This document shows positions 28,438 through 39,011 of a DNA stretch of 61,485 nt, piece after piece. The stretch lies in NCBI GenBank assembly GCA_021792635.1, contig JAJYUH010000015.1, positions 1 to 61,485 on the forward strand. The letters run 5' to 3'. This stretch comes from Natronospirales bacterium (GTDB lineage Bacteria > Pseudomonadota > Gammaproteobacteria > Natronospirales > REEB76). Below the pieces are notes generated by a model. The model saw only the letters and a program-made list of their open reading frames with translations, was not told where the DNA came from and made no database searches. The position numbers were made by a program, and so were the translations under genes. Positions within the stretch are counted from its first letter, which is position 1. Each line of letters opens with the position of its first letter.

Positions 28438-29250
28438 TCACATTGCGCCCGCATCAGATGCCTGTGCACGGTCGAATTCCACTGACCATGCGGAAAGGAA
28501 TTCATGCAGATGCGCTTTGCCGGCGCGGGAAAGCGCAGCACGTACGCGCGCGCATTCATCGTGATAACGTTGCCGGTCCAACCGGCCCCGCATCAACTCG
28601 AAACGCAGATAGACAAGATAGGTATTGAGACTGTCGGTCTCGCAGTAATCCCGGATGCGGCCGATCTGGCCGGCGAGAAACGCCTCCCATACTTTGCTGC
28701 CGTGCATGCCGAGCTTGCCCGGCAGACCGCAAAGCTGGGCGATTTCATCCAGGGGTGCGCTGGCCCGCGCCTGGAACCCGGCCAGCACGTCCATGAGGTC
28801 CGTGTGACGCCAGTGGAAACGGGACAGGTAATTATTGTAACGAAAGCCCGTATCCGTTTCACCCACCTCCCAGTAGCGGGGTGCGGCAATACCGTGACGC
28901 AAAGCGCGATAGTGCAGCACCGGCAGGTCAAAGCCACTGCCGTTCCAGGACACAATATCGGGTGTGAACTTCTCGATACCCTCGAAAAACCGGCCGATCA
29001 GCTCCCCCTCGCCCGCTTCCGGAGTGCCCACGGACCAAATCCTGAAATCCTCACCGCGACGCAGGGCAATGGAAATGGCCACCACCCGGTGCAGGTGAAG
29101 TGGCAGGAATTCACTGCCTCCGGTTTCCTGGCGCCGCTGCTGGAACATGGCGCGCGCCGTGTCCTCATCGGAAAGCCCCTGCAGACCGCAGAGCTTCCGG
29201 CCTGCTTCAACGTCCGGAATGGTTTCGATATCAAAGGCCAGAACGTTCAT
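28438..29250 (-). CDS. Predicted PolB-like 3'-5' exonuclease (DEDD fold)
   Basis: A 270-residue protein starting MNVLAFDIETIPDVEAGR, the first DEDD motif. SWNGSGFDLPVLHYRAL is the second, and the third acidic segment is near HTDLMDVLA with DYCETDSLNTYL later. This is the DNA_pol_B_exo2 family, related to the proofreading domain of family B polymerases. Its substrate is not established. It is commonly found next to rlmD, as it is here. The start was chosen because the residues upstream of it are not family-like. Confidence 0.88.
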   Translation of the reverse strand: MNVLAFDIETIPDVEAGRKLCGLQGLSDEDTARAMFQQRRQETGGSEFLPLHLHRVVAISIALRRGEDFRIWSVGTPEAGEGELIGRFFEGIEKFTPDIVSWNGSGFDLPVLHYRALRHGIAAPRYWEVGETDTGFRYNNYLSRFHWRHTDLMDVLAGFQARASAPLDEIAQLCGLPGKLGMHGSKVWEAFLAGQIGRIRDYCETDSLNTYLVYLRFELMRGRLDRQRYHDECARVRAALSRAGKAHLHEFLSAWSVEFDRAQASDAGAM

Positions 29251-29368
29251 ACGCCACCTTGCGTCCGGAGGCTTGCAGTGTAGCAAACCGGCCACCCAGG
29301 GTCGAAACCTTTGACCGCTGCGGCAAAAACCCGCACCATAACCCGCCACTCAAACTACACGTGCGATT

Positions 29369-31336
29369 ATGGGGAAATACATCGCGGCTGCACTGTTGGC
29401 GCTGACACTGCCGGCTGTCAGCTCCGCGACGTTCGCCACAGTTACCGGCCAACCGCAATTGACCGAGCAGACTTACTTTGAGAACCTGCCGGTAGTGCTC
29501 ACCGCCTCGCGCATAAGTCAGCGGGTGGACCAGTCTCCCGTGCCCGTGACGGTTATAGACCGTCAGGAAATCAAGGCCTCCGGAGCGCGCGATATCCTCG
29601 CTCTGCTGCGGCTGGTGCCGGGCATGATCGTGGCCCATGACAGCGGCATCACCGGCTCGGCGGACTTCATCTTCGGTGATCGCTACGCGCGCCGCATGCA
29701 GGTACTCATTGACGGCCGCAGCGTATATACGCCAATTTTCGGTCAGGTGGACTGGTCCACATTGCCGGTCGCCATCGAAGATATCGAGCGCATCGAAGTG
29801 GTGCGCGGACCGGATCCTTCCGCCTACGGCGCAAACTCTTTCCTCGGCGTCATCAACATCATCACCCGCAAGCCGCAAGACGAGCAAGGCGGCACGGCTC
29901 ACCTGCAGATCGGCAACGACGGCATCAACCGCTTCATGGGGCGTTACGGAGGCGAGACTGGTAGCACCGCCTGGCGGCTCACGGCAGTTACCTGGGGTGA
30001 CCACGGTTTCGCCACGCCGCCCGCCATCGGCCAAGTGGACACCCAACAGACCACTTTCATCAATGGAAGCCTGTCGTTGATGCCCGGAACCGACAATCGC
30101 ATGAATTTACAGTTCGGCGACAGCGCCGGCCACCGTACCATCGGTGAGCTGGATCGCAACACTTATCCGCCGCATAACCTGGATACCGGTGATAATTTTC
30201 AGCAGATACGCTGGCAATTCGGCCTGGATCCGAATAACAACCTGACATTCAGTTTTTCTCACGACCTCTACGACATCACCGAGCGGCTGACTACCCAGCC
30301 TGTTTCTTTCGCCGGCGGTGCAGTGGTACCGCTGAATTACGACCTGCGGGGTCAGCGTTATGACACGGAACTGCAGCAGACAATGCAGCTTGGCAACAAT
30401 GTACGAGCCGTCTGGGGCGTCGGCACGCGGCTTGACAGCGTGCTGTCCGCCTCCTACTTCAGTAGCAATCAACCGATCTACGACCGGGAATATCGGGTGT
30501 TCTCCCATGCAGAATGGCAGATAACGCCCAAGCTGCTCGGCAATCTTGGCGCCATGTGGGAGCACGCGGACATTGGCGGCACTGCACTGTCACCCAACGC
30601 TGCCTTGAATTATTCCTTCCAACCGGAACGTACGCTGCGGCTGGGTGTCAGCAGCGCCACCCGTAATCCGCTGATTCTCGAACAGCATGCCAATCAACGG
30701 TTCACCACCGGGTCATTGTTCTATCAGAGTTTTTTCAGTACCGGTGGACTCGAGCCTGAGCGCATCACCTCTTATGACTTCGGCTATGTGGGCGAAGCAT
30801 GGGGTCCGGATGTGCGCCTGGATGCACGGGTTTTCCAGGATTATATCCACGGACTGATTTTCACCTTCGATCTGCCTTATCAGGACTCCTTCAAGAATCA
30901 TACCTATGACTTTCGCAACAAAGATCGCGCTACCGCACACGGCGAGGAAGTTCAGGTGGACTGGCATTACGGCACGTCCAGCCGTTTCATCGTGAATTAT
31001 GCTCACGTGAATATTTCCAGCACCAACATTGACGATCGCTATTCATCAAGCACGCCCCATAATATTTTTTCCATGTTGCTGATCCGTGATTTCTCCTCGG
31101 GAGTGACGGCGAGTGTTGGCTACTATTTTCTTGGGTCCATGGATGGACTGGACACGGGTGAGCCGGTGGGTCCGCAGCGCCGGCTGGATTTGCATATCGC
31201 CACGCCCCTGCCGGGCGGGCCACGCGGCGCGACAGTGGGCCTGACCATACAGAGCGCACTTGGCAGTTACATAGATTTCCGTCAGGCGAACATATTTGAG
31301 CCGCGTATATATGCGGATCTCACTGTCCCATTCTGA
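29369..31336 (+). CDS. TonB-dependent outer-membrane receptor
   Basis: 655 residues with a signal peptide (MGKYIAAALLALTLPAVSS). The plug domain occupies about 40-165 (SPVPVTVIDRQEIKASGARD, VLIDGRSVYTP, IERIEVVRGPDPSAYGANSF, GVINIITRKP) and a beta-barrel ends in an aromatic residue (DLTVPF). It belongs to the general vitamin B12/siderophore/colicin receptor group. The ligand cannot be read from sequence. It heads a run of three same-strand genes, with a 33-bp gap to the binding protein. The nearest energising pair is exbB/exbD at 11892-12949. Confidence 0.93.
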   Translation: MGKYIAAALLALTLPAVSSATFATVTGQPQLTEQTYFENLPVVLTASRISQRVDQSPVPVTVIDRQEIKASGARDILALLRLVPGMIVAHDSGITGSADFIFGDRYARRMQVLIDGRSVYTPIFGQVDWSTLPVAIEDIERIEVVRGPDPSAYGANSFLGVINIITRKPQDEQGGTAHLQIGNDGINRFMGRYGGETGSTAWRLTAVTWGDHGFATPPAIGQVDTQQTTFINGSLSLMPGTDNRMNLQFGDSAGHRTIGELDRNTYPPHNLDTGDNFQQIRWQFGLDPNNNLTFSFSHDLYDITERLTTQPVSFAGGAVVPLNYDLRGQRYDTELQQTMQLGNNVRAVWGVGTRLDSVLSASYFSSNQPIYDREYRVFSHAEWQITPKLLGNLGAMWEHADIGGTALSPNAALNYSFQPERTLRLGVSSATRNPLILEQHANQRFTTGSLFYQSFFSTGGLEPERITSYDFGYVGEAWGPDVRLDARVFQDYIHGLIFTFDLPYQDSFKNHTYDFRNKDRATAHGEEVQVDWHYGTSSRFIVNYAHVNISSTNIDDRYSSSTPHNIFSMLLIRDFSSGVTASVGYYFLGSMDGLDTGEPVGPQRRLDLHIATPLPGGPRGATVGLTIQSALGSYIDFRQANIFEPRIYADLTVPF

Positions 31337-31369
31337 CGGCAACAGGCATCAGGGAAGAATGGCTGGGAT

Positions 31370-32365
31370 ATGATAAAAGCACCTCTTCACACTGCGTCGC
31401 TACCGCGACTCTGTCTTGGCATGCTGGCCTGTCTGTTCATGAGCGCTCTCGGCTTGTCGCGTGCCGGCAATGCGACCCCTTCCGCGGCCCCGGCATTTGT
31501 GCACATCGTTATCCTGGAGAGCGCAACGGGTGGGCCATATGGTGAATTCTCCAGGAGTTTCCGCAAAGTTCTCGCAACACTTTCTCCGCGACTGTCAGCC
31601 GCAGTGACGGTGACCACGGTTGCATCCATTAAAAACGATGCTCTGGCAAGATTTGATGCCCGTGATCTGCTCATCCCCGTGGGTACGCAGGCTACGGCGA
31701 AGGTGCTGCAATGGAATCACAAGGCAGCCGTTTTGAGCGTCTTGGTCCCGGAAATTACCTTTGCACAACTCGCCAAACAGGCCGGCAATGAAACGCCTTC
31801 ACGCCCGCTGGCGGCAATCTATCTGGATCAGCCGCTCATTCGCTATGTGCTGCTGACAAAACTGATAGCTCCCGGCATGAGTACGCTGGGCGTTATTCTC
31901 GGTCCGGTCACACGTTACCAGGGAGAGATGCTGGCACAGGTGGCCAGAACAAACGGATTAAAACTCGCCACCGTCAGTATGCGCGCAGACAGCAACAACC
32001 CTCTGCCGGCCTTATCCATGCTGCTGGAAAACAGCAGCGTGCTGCTCGCACTGCCGGACCCGGTAGTGTACAACCGCTATACCCTGCCGCCGCTGCTACT
32101 CACTACTTTTCGTTACCGTGTGCCTGTCATCGGTTTTTCGGAAGCTTTCGTAACCGCCGGCGCCGTGGCGGCGGTCTATTCACGGCCGGCACAGATCGGC
32201 CGACAGGCGGCGGAGATGCTTTCCCAGCCGCTGCCGGTCGCCGGGATCTATCCACGCTACTTTGACGTGCGCTTCAATGCCGCCGTGGCACAGGCCCTCA
32301 ACCTCACCCTACCCTCCAAGGCGGAAGCAGTGGCCGTGTTGCAGAAAGCGGGAGATGAACCATGA
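31370..32365 (+). CDS. Periplasmic substrate-binding protein (ABC_sub_bind type), no transporter
   Basis: A 331-residue protein with a signal peptide (hydrophobic at about 12-32, LCLGMLACLFMSALGL). It then has two alternating domains like PF04392 / TrpX binding proteins (LLIPVGTQATAKVL, RPLAAIYLDQPL, GVILGPVTRYQGEM, VIGFSEAFVTAGAVAAVYS). No permease or ATPase gene is adjacent. Its stop overlaps the barA start by ATGA, which argues that it works with the kinase as a periplasmic sensor or co-receptor, not in import. The ligand is unknown. Confidence 0.85.
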   Translation: MIKAPLHTASLPRLCLGMLACLFMSALGLSRAGNATPSAAPAFVHIVILESATGGPYGEFSRSFRKVLATLSPRLSAAVTVTTVASIKNDALARFDARDLLIPVGTQATAKVLQWNHKAAVLSVLVPEITFAQLAKQAGNETPSRPLAAIYLDQPLIRYVLLTKLIAPGMSTLGVILGPVTRYQGEMLAQVARTNGLKLATVSMRADSNNPLPALSMLLENSSVLLALPDPVVYNRYTLPPLLLTTFRYRVPVIGFSEAFVTAGAVAAVYSRPAQIGRQAAEMLSQPLPVAGIYPRYFDVRFNAAVAQALNLTLPSKAEAVAVLQKAGDEP

Positions 32366-35148
32366 TACGTAACTGGGGCATACGCAACCGCGTGCTGTTG
32401 CTGGCGTTGCTGCCTGTGATCAGTTTAGGGTTGGCGCTGGGAGTTTACCTGATCCGGGTTCGCGTACAGGATCTGCGCGCGTCACAAATGATTTTGGGCC
32501 ACGCACTTGCAGAGCAATTGGCGCCGGCCAGCGAATACGGCGTGTTCTCCAATAATCCGCATATTCTGCGGGCGCTGGTAACAGCCGCCATCCGGGAACC
32601 CAATGTTGAAGCAGTGATTATCGCTGACCGGAGCGGCCATCGCCTCGCCCAGGCCACACGCCCCATCATCCCCGCACACGGTATCATCAGCGACGTAACC
32701 CGGCGTATCGGCTCCGAAACAGGCTTCAAGGGTTTGCTGGTTTTCTCGTATCCCATCATGCTGCAAAGCGTCTCCACGGGCGAATTCGGCGAACTGCTGG
32801 GAGAACAGAGCAAAAAACCGGCGATTTCTGCCGGCATGCACTTGGTTTTGGGCACGGTGACCGTAAAGCTTTCGGAAGAAAGCCTTGCGGAGCGCCAGGC
32901 CCAGATCATCGTCAACAGCGGCATTATCCTGCTTGTCTGTCTCGCTCTCAGTATCCTGCTGGCTCTGGCCATCAGCGGCAGCGTGGCGGCGCCAATCGGC
33001 CGCGTTATCGCCATGGTCAAACGCTTTAGTGCCGGTGAATACGATGCACGCGTACCACTGCGCTCCGGCGGGGAGATCGGTCTGCTGGAACACGGCATCA
33101 ACGACATGGCGGCCAATGCCCAGCGTACGCAGCATGAACTTCAGGAGCAGGTAGAGCAGGCAACCGTCGAACTGCGCGAGACCCTGGAAGAAATGGAAAT
33201 TAAGACCGTGGAACTGGACTTGGCGCGTAAACGGGCGTTGGCGGCAAGTCGCGCCAAGTCTGAATTCCTGGCCAACATGAGCCATGAGATCCGCACCCCC
33301 ATGAATGCGGTACTGGGTTTCGGTGACCTGCTTGCAAAAACAAGCTTGGATCAAGGCCAGCGCAGCTACCTTGCTACCATACTCCGGTCAGCGCATGTGC
33401 TGCTGGCGCTGCTGGATGACGTGTTGCACGCAGCCCGTCTTGAAACAGGCACCCCGGATATCCAGCTGCATTCTTTCCTGTTGCACGACCTGCTTGAAGA
33501 AATCATACAGATCACCGCCATCGAGGCCTATGCGAAAAATATTGAATTCGTACTGCATATCCAGGATAACCTCGGTTATCCGCTTCTGGGTGATCGCGTC
33601 AAACTGGGCCGCGCGCTCAGCAATCTCGTCATCAACGCCATAAAATTCACCGATGCCGGCAGCGTGGTGATCAGTTCCCGCAGCGAACCGCTTGAACAGG
33701 GCAGTATCCAGGTACATATCCATGTTGCGGATACCGGCATCGGAATACACGAACAGGACCGGCGTAAATTATTCGAACCATTCGCACAAATAGACGGCTC
33801 CAGCAGGCGCAGGCACGGCGGCACGGGACTCGGCCTGTACATCACCAAGAAACTCGTGGAGCAAATGGGTGGCACCCTGACATTGACAAGTACACCCACT
33901 CATGGCAGCGAGTTCCATCTATCGTTGCCATTTCAACTGGATCAGGAAACATCGCCCACGCCGGGAGTCATTGCAAAACATGCCGGTGCGCAGAGATCAT
34001 TACTGGTATACGAACCTCATCCACAGGCAGCCGTTGCTCTGCTTGACCGCCTGCGCCGCCTGGGCTGGAAAACCCGTCCGGTGGACAGTCTGTCCCGCTT
34101 GCGGGAAGAGCTGCGGGCGGAGAATCTGCACGACATCCACGCCGCTGCGGTGCTTTCGCTCGGTTACGCCGAATTGCAGGCCCCTGAAAGCTTGGACAAT
34201 CTATTTGCCGACATAGCGGGGGGGTTCCCGCGTCTGACACTGGTAAGCTCGCTGAGCGCGGAGGTGCAGGCGGATATCAGCGCGCGTACCGGCGGTCCCT
34301 GCCTGCCAAAATCCATCAATGAAACGGTTTTAACGGAACAAATCGAGCAACTGTTCGAAAATATACCCGGCGCCGACGGTACCGCTGCTGTTTCCGTGAA
34401 TACGGATATGGAAGGCCTGTGCGTGGTGGTTGCGGATGACAACCGGATTAACCGTTTACTCTCACGCATGCTGCTGGAAAAACACGGCGCAACCGTGCTG
34501 GAAGCGGAAACAGGGCAGCAGCTCATGGAATTGCTGACTGCCGGTACGGTTGATCTGATACTGCTGGATATGCACATGCCGGGAGAAGACGGCTGGCAAG
34601 TGGCAAAACGGCTCAAAAACAGTCGCCCCCAGGCTGCTTCCATACCCGTCATTGCACTGTCCGCCATGGACAATGACGGCAGTGCGGCTGCGCTGGCCGG
34701 GTACGGTCTGGCGGGTTGGCTGGTGAAACCGCTGGATGAAGTCTTGCTCATGGAAATGATATTGAAACATGCGCATCGGCATGTGACCACCGGGCCGGAG
34801 AACAGTCCGGTACAGGATACCGACGCTGCCCTGGACAGGGTGATCGCTGATCTGCGCCCTTCCATACGCCAGATGCTGATGGAAGACCTTCCGGAACAAT
34901 GGCAGGCCATCAAGGGTGCATGGCAGGCGCACAATCTGCCGCAGCTTCAGCAACTCGTACACAAGCTGAATGGTTCCGCAGCGTTTTGCCGGCTGGACGT
35001 GCTGCGCGCACTCTGTGCACGGACGGAGCATTCCCTGGGCGACGGCGACCACACTGTTTTTTCCGGCTTGCTGCCGCAAATGTCCGCGGAAGTGCAACTC
35101 ATTCTGGAAAAATTGGCCGCAGCCATCAAATCGGCGCCGCGTTCCTGA
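32362..35148 (+). CDS. barA: BarA/GacS-type hybrid sensor histidine kinase
   Basis: A 928-residue phosphorelay kinase. Two membrane helices (about 11-28 and 190-210) flank a periplasmic domain with the SEYGVFSNN segment typical of BarA. HAMP (about 211-265), a coiled coil and HisKA with His308 (ANMSHEIRTP) follow, then the ATPase (GTGLGLYITKKLV), a degenerate receiver, a true receiver with Asp736 (LILLDMHMPGEDGW) and an HPt domain with His867 (LVHKLNGSAAF). In relatives this kinase signals to the UvrY/GacA regulator and controls CsrA-binding RNAs. Coupling to a binding protein is unusual. The 3' end overlaps acpS by 23 bp, convergently. Confidence 0.93.
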   Translation: MIRNWGIRNRVLLLALLPVISLGLALGVYLIRVRVQDLRASQMILGHALAEQLAPASEYGVFSNNPHILRALVTAAIREPNVEAVIIADRSGHRLAQATRPIIPAHGIISDVTRRIGSETGFKGLLVFSYPIMLQSVSTGEFGELLGEQSKKPAISAGMHLVLGTVTVKLSEESLAERQAQIIVNSGIILLVCLALSILLALAISGSVAAPIGRVIAMVKRFSAGEYDARVPLRSGGEIGLLEHGINDMAANAQRTQHELQEQVEQATVELRETLEEMEIKTVELDLARKRALAASRAKSEFLANMSHEIRTPMNAVLGFGDLLAKTSLDQGQRSYLATILRSAHVLLALLDDVLHAARLETGTPDIQLHSFLLHDLLEEIIQITAIEAYAKNIEFVLHIQDNLGYPLLGDRVKLGRALSNLVINAIKFTDAGSVVISSRSEPLEQGSIQVHIHVADTGIGIHEQDRRKLFEPFAQIDGSSRRRHGGTGLGLYITKKLVEQMGGTLTLTSTPTHGSEFHLSLPFQLDQETSPTPGVIAKHAGAQRSLLVYEPHPQAAVALLDRLRRLGWKTRPVDSLSRLREELRAENLHDIHAAAVLSLGYAELQAPESLDNLFADIAGGFPRLTLVSSLSAEVQADISARTGGPCLPKSINETVLTEQIEQLFENIPGADGTAAVSVNTDMEGLCVVVADDNRINRLLSRMLLEKHGATVLEAETGQQLMELLTAGTVDLILLDMHMPGEDGWQVAKRLKNSRPQAASIPVIALSAMDNDGSAAALAGYGLAGWLVKPLDEVLLMEMILKHAHRHVTTGPENSPVQDTDAALDRVIADLRPSIRQMLMEDLPEQWQAIKGAWQAHNLPQLQQLVHKLNGSAAFCRLDVLRALCARTEHSLGDGDHTVFSGLLPQMSAEVQLILEKLAAAIKSAPRS

Positions 35149-35518
35149 GAATCACGGCAAACGCCAGCACCATCCCTGCCTCATCACTCAGACTTACGAA
35201 TGCCTCGCCAGCACCCAGGCGTCGGCATAGTGCCTGACCCCGCGCTGAGAAAATGACGCAGGGCCTGCCTTTTGCATCCGGCACGATGCCGGTATCCCGT
35301 ACCCACATACCATGGCGGAAACCTGTGCCGAGAGCCTTGACAACCGCCTCCTTGGCGGCAAAACGCATGGCGAGAAAACGCACGGGATTTCCCGTACAGC
35401 GGAATCCGGCAAGTTCCTCGGAACAAAGAACCTGCACGGCGAAACGTTCACCCCACCGTTCCCAGGCGCGCCGGATGCGCGCAACTTCCACAAGATCGGT
35501 ACCGATGCCGAAAATCAT
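35126..35518 (-). CDS. acpS: Holo-[acyl-carrier-protein] synthase
   Basis: AcpS attaches 4'-phosphopantetheine to ACP. The N-terminal [18 protein letters not shown] and the [16 protein letters not shown] segment with the metal-binding Glu are diagnostic. Length is 130 residues. The gene is last in the rpoE-to-acpS block, overlaps pdxJ by four bases (ATGA), and runs into the end of the convergent barA. Confidence 0.96.
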   Translation of the reverse strand: MIFGIGTDLVEVARIRRAWERWGERFAVQVLCSEELAGFRCTGNPVRFLAMRFAAKEAVVKALGTGFRHGMWVRDTGIVPDAKGRPCVIFSARGQALCRRLGAGEAFVSLSDEAGMVLAFAVILRNAAPI

Positions 35519-36252
35519 GCGGTGCAGGCGACCTGCATCAGACGTTTCATCTCCTCAACCGCCTTGGCCAGACCGGTTATCAACGAGCGCGCAATGATGG
35601 CATGGCCGATATTGAGTGCAGTGATCCAGGGGATTGCCGCCACCGGCATGACATTGTGGTAATTCAGACCGTGGCCGGCATGCACTTCCAATCCATGCCG
35701 GCTCGCGTATTGCGCCACCTCCTGCAAGCGATGCAATTCCTGTGCTTGCGTGCGCCGGTCCGGCGCATCCGCATAACGTCCCGTATGCAGTTCCACCACC
35801 GGCACACGCAGGGATACGGCGGCTGTAATCTGCTCCATCTCCGCATCAACAAACAACGCTACGCGCACGCCCTCATCCGCAAGTTGCGAACAGACCGACG
35901 CAAGACGTTCTTGTTGTGCGTGCACATCCAGGCCGCCTTCCGTGGTAAGCTCCTGGCGCCGTTCCGGTACCAGACAACAATCCTCGGGCCGCAACTGACA
36001 GGCGAGCCTGAGCATTTCGCCGGTGGCTGCTATTTCCAGATTCATTTTTGTTTGCAGCACCTCCCGGAGCAGGCGCACATCCCGTTCCTGTATATGGCGG
36101 CGATCCTCGCGCAGATGCACGGTGATGCCGTCGGCACCGGCATTTTCCGCCAGTCGAGCCGCCTCCACGGGATCCGGATAGCGGGTACCGCGCGCCTGGC
36201 GCAACGTCGCCACGTGATCAATATTGACGCCAAGCTGAATGAGCCGGGTCAT
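35515..36252 (-). CDS. pdxJ: Pyridoxine 5'-phosphate synthase
   Basis: PdxJ makes pyridoxine phosphate (vitamin B6) from deoxyxylulose phosphate and aminoacetone phosphate. The family start [19 protein letters not shown] and [16 protein letters not shown], plus a late GHGLNYHNV, are clear. The start at [10 protein letters not shown] matches homologues. The frame is open upstream to the recO stop (ATG at 36279). Length is 245. Confidence 0.95.
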   Translation of the reverse strand: MTRLIQLGVNIDHVATLRQARGTRYPDPVEAARLAENAGADGITVHLREDRRHIQERDVRLLREVLQTKMNLEIAATGEMLRLACQLRPEDCCLVPERRQELTTEGGLDVHAQQERLASVCSQLADEGVRVALFVDAEMEQITAAVSLRVPVVELHTGRYADAPDRRTQAQELHRLQEVAQYASRHGLEVHAGHGLNYHNVMPVAAIPWITALNIGHAIIARSLITGLAKAVEEMKRLMQVACTA

Positions 36253-36296
36253 GTCGGATGCGCCTCCCGGACGCCGCATAATCGTCACTATATCTC

Positions 36297-37019
36297 TCAA
36301 ACCCCCGCCTTCCCAAACCCGCGCATGACTGCACGGGTCTTCAGCGGTCGCCCTTCCAGGTGCCGGTCAAGCACCGCCCGCAACAAGCGGCGTGCCGCGA
36401 GTATCTGCTCACGCTGCCGCAGATCTTCCCCGGCAAGCGCCAGCAACATATCGCCTGTGACATACAGACCCTGCGCGGATGCCTCCCGGACCCGCACCGG
36501 TCCGCGCTCCAGTTCGTAGCGATACAGTGCCCCGGACTCTACGGGCTGGCCGGTCGCTGCCTCCCGCTCCAGAATCAGGCCGTAGCCTACGGCAGCCAGC
36601 AGGCGTTTTTCAAACACCCTCAACGCTGCACTGGTTTCCCGCATCAGCCGGTCCAGCCCATCCCCATACTGGGCAAACAATCCGGGATGCGGATCCTGTC
36701 GAGATACAAATCGCAGCAGCAATTCATTCATATAAAACCCGCTCAGCAGCGCCTGCCCGCCCAGCATACAAGGCACGCCGGCCGCCTCAATACCGGTAAG
36801 CGTGCCCAACTCACCGCCTCCCACCCACGAAATGAGCAGCGGCTGGAATGGCCGCAACATGGCGCGCCAGGGTGAGCCGGCACGACGGGCTCCCCGCGCC
36901 ACCAGACCCAGGCGGCCATATTCCCGGCTGAAAATTTCCACTATCCGACTGGATTCGCGCCAATCATGCTGATGCAGCACATAGGCGGGTGCCAAGGTTA
37001 TACGCTCGGCGGCTCTCAC
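36297..37019 (-). CDS. recO: DNA repair protein RecO
   Basis: RecO loads RecA on gaps together with RecR. The protein is 240 residues and opens with an OB-fold: [35 protein letters not shown] helical domain follows. The zinc cysteines of some RecO proteins are absent, as in many gammaproteobacteria. The ATG overlaps the era stop (ATGA). Confidence 0.94.
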   Translation of the reverse strand: MRAAERITLAPAYVLHQHDWRESSRIVEIFSREYGRLGLVARGARRAGSPWRAMLRPFQPLLISWVGGGELGTLTGIEAAGVPCMLGGQALLSGFYMNELLLRFVSRQDPHPGLFAQYGDGLDRLMRETSAALRVFEKRLLAAVGYGLILEREAATGQPVESGALYRYELERGPVRVREASAQGLYVTGDMLLALAGEDLRQREQILAARRLLRAVLDRHLEGRPLKTRAVMRGFGKAGV

Positions 37020-37918
37020 GGCGCGGCCAGGCCGAAAGCCCTCAGGGCGCGCTCATCATCAGCCCAGTTCTCGCGCACCTTCACCCATAGGCGCAGAAAA
37101 ACCCTGTGGCGGGTTTCGCGCTCCAGTTCCAGACGCGCTGCCCGGCCGATTGCCTTGAGCATTCGTCCCTGATGACCGATAACGATGGCTTTTTGCCCAT
37201 CCCGCTCAACCCAGATGGCAGCGCCAATATGCAGTACACCGTTCTCCAGCTTGTATTCTTCCACGCCCACGGCGGTGGAATACGGCACTTCCTGCTCCAG
37301 CGTCTGCATGAGCTTCTCGCGCACGCATTCCGCGGCGCGCATCGCACCATCCTGATCCGTCAGTTGTTCCGGCGGAAACAGCCTGGGTGATTCCGGCAAA
37401 AGGTTCACAAGCAGGGATTCAAGCTGGACAAGATTCTCCCGTTTCTCGGCGGAAATGGGAATGATAAATCTGAACTTCGCCTTGGCCTGGACTTCGCCCA
37501 GATAAGGCAGCAACAAGGTGCGTGCCTTCAGCTTGTCTATTTTGTTGACTGCCAGCGCCAACGGGCGCTGCTGTGCCACACAACGCGAGAGGGCGTGGCT
37601 GTCCTCCTCCGTCCAGCGGGTCGCCTCCGCCACCAGCAGGATCACATCCGCCTCTGCAAGCGCCTGGTTGGCCGCACGGTTCATGCAGCGATTCACGGCG
37701 CGCCCGGCTTGCCGGTGCAGGCCGGGTGCATCCGCAAACACGAACTGTGCATGTTCGGTGGTATGTATCCCCAGAATTCGACGCCGCGTGGTTTGGGGCT
37801 TCGAGGTGACGATGCTGACCTTGGACCCCACCAGCGCATTGACCAGCGTGGATTTGCCTACATTCGGCCGGCCCGCCACCGTAATAAGGCCGCAATGAAA
37901 TGCGGGTTCAGCCATCAT
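37016..37918 (-). CDS. era: GTPase Era
   Basis: Era is an essential GTPase that binds 16S rRNA and helps mature the small subunit. G1 is GRPNVGKST ([18 protein letters not shown]), G3 is DAPGLH and G4 is NKID. The C-terminal KH domain has [17 protein letters not shown]. The start is set at the first of two adjacent ATGs, which overlaps the rnc end, giving 300 residues, like E. coli Era. A start one codon later is equally possible. Confidence 0.95.
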   Translation of the reverse strand: MMAEPAFHCGLITVAGRPNVGKSTLVNALVGSKVSIVTSKPQTTRRRILGIHTTEHAQFVFADAPGLHRQAGRAVNRCMNRAANQALAEADVILLVAEATRWTEEDSHALSRCVAQQRPLALAVNKIDKLKARTLLLPYLGEVQAKAKFRFIIPISAEKRENLVQLESLLVNLLPESPRLFPPEQLTDQDGAMRAAECVREKLMQTLEQEVPYSTAVGVEEYKLENGVLHIGAAIWVERDGQKAIVIGHQGRMLKAIGRAARLELERETRHRVFLRLWVKVRENWADDERALRAFGLAAP

Positions 37919-38585
37919 CCAGCAACTCCAGCACGTTCCTTGCGGCTTCCTGCTCGGCACTGCGGCGGCTGCCAGCCACGCCACGCGCATGCACATGCAA
38001 AGCCTCAACCAGGCAACTGACATGGAAAACCTGTTGGTGGGCCTCCCCCGTCACTAATTCCACCGTATAAACAGGTAACGGCAGATCGCGTGCCTGCAAG
38101 GCTTCCTGCAATTGCGTTTTGGAATCCTTGCGTATCCCGGATGAGGCCGGAGCAATGAGTTGCTGCTCAAATAGATGCAGGATGGCGGCTCGCACCGATT
38201 CAAAGCCGTTATCAAGGTATACGGCGCCGTACACCGCTTCCAATGCATCTGCAAGAATGGAACTGCGACGATACCCGCCACTCTTGAGTTCCCCTGACCC
38301 AAGCCGCAGGCATTCGCCGAGATTGAGGCGCTGTGCCACAGCCGCCAGAGCTCCCTGATTGACCAGACTGGCCCGCAGCCTGGTCAACGCGCCCTCCTCA
38401 AGCTGCGGGTATTTTGCGAACAACTCCGCCGATATCACCGCATTCAGCAACGCATCACCGAGAAACTCCAGACGCTCGTTATTGTTGCCGCCGGCACTGC
38501 GATGGGTCAATGCCAGCCACAATAGCGGTGTGTTACGAAAGCGGTAACCAAGTGCCGTCTGTAACCGGGACAGGGGGTCACTCAA
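37908..38585 (-). CDS. rnc: Ribonuclease III
   Basis: RNase III cuts double-stranded RNA and processes the rRNA precursor. The signature [20 protein letters not shown] with the catalytic acidic residues is present, and a dsRNA-binding domain fills the C-terminal third ([20 protein letters not shown]). Length is 225. The ATG overlaps the stop of the DUF4845 gene. Confidence 0.97.
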   Translation of the reverse strand: MSDPLSRLQTALGYRFRNTPLLWLALTHRSAGGNNNERLEFLGDALLNAVISAELFAKYPQLEEGALTRLRASLVNQGALAAVAQRLNLGECLRLGSGELKSGGYRRSSILADALEAVYGAVYLDNGFESVRAAILHLFEQQLIAPASSGIRKDSKTQLQEALQARDLPLPVYTVELVTGEAHQQVFHVSCLVEALHVHARGVAGSRRSAEQEAARNVLELLDDG

Positions 38586-38962
38586 TGGGGTGTTGCCCGG
38601 TAGATCTTGTGAAAGTGCACCAGAAGATCAACGTTGCCTATAAAACTGACGCGTTCGTCATAACGCAGCGTCAGTGTGATCGTATTGTCAGCCTGGGGAG
38701 AACTGATGGTCACGTTTTTCCCCGGCGTCACATCATTGACACCGTTGATGGTGAACAGATTATCAATACTGAGGCGAATCTGTGCCGGTGTCTCGCCCAC
38801 CTGAATACGGTGCGCCGCGGTATTCATGGAGGCATTGATCGAGTAGTATTCCATGTAAATTGGGAAAAGCCGGAAACCGAACATGGCCACAAACCCGATC
38901 AGCAGGATAAGGATGATCCAGCTAATCAGTGTCAATCCGGCCTGATGGCTGTTATTTTTCAT
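38582..38962 (-). CDS. DUF4845 small membrane protein
   Basis: A 126-residue protein with one N-terminal helix (about 9-30, LTLISWIILILLIGFVAMFG) that resembles a pilin-type leader, then a short periplasmic domain. DUF4845 proteins are almost always found between lepB and rnc, as here. The function is not known. They may help signal peptidase or a pilus-like system. Confidence 0.88.
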   Translation of the reverse strand: MKNNSHQAGLTLISWIILILLIGFVAMFGFRLFPIYMEYYSINASMNTAAHRIQVGETPAQIRLSIDNLFTINGVNDVTPGKNVTISSPQADNTITLTLRYDERVSFIGNVDLLVHFHKIYRATPH

Positions 38963-39011
38963 GACGTCTCTCCGAAAACGGACAAATTAGGATATATGAC
39001 ATTTACAGGAT

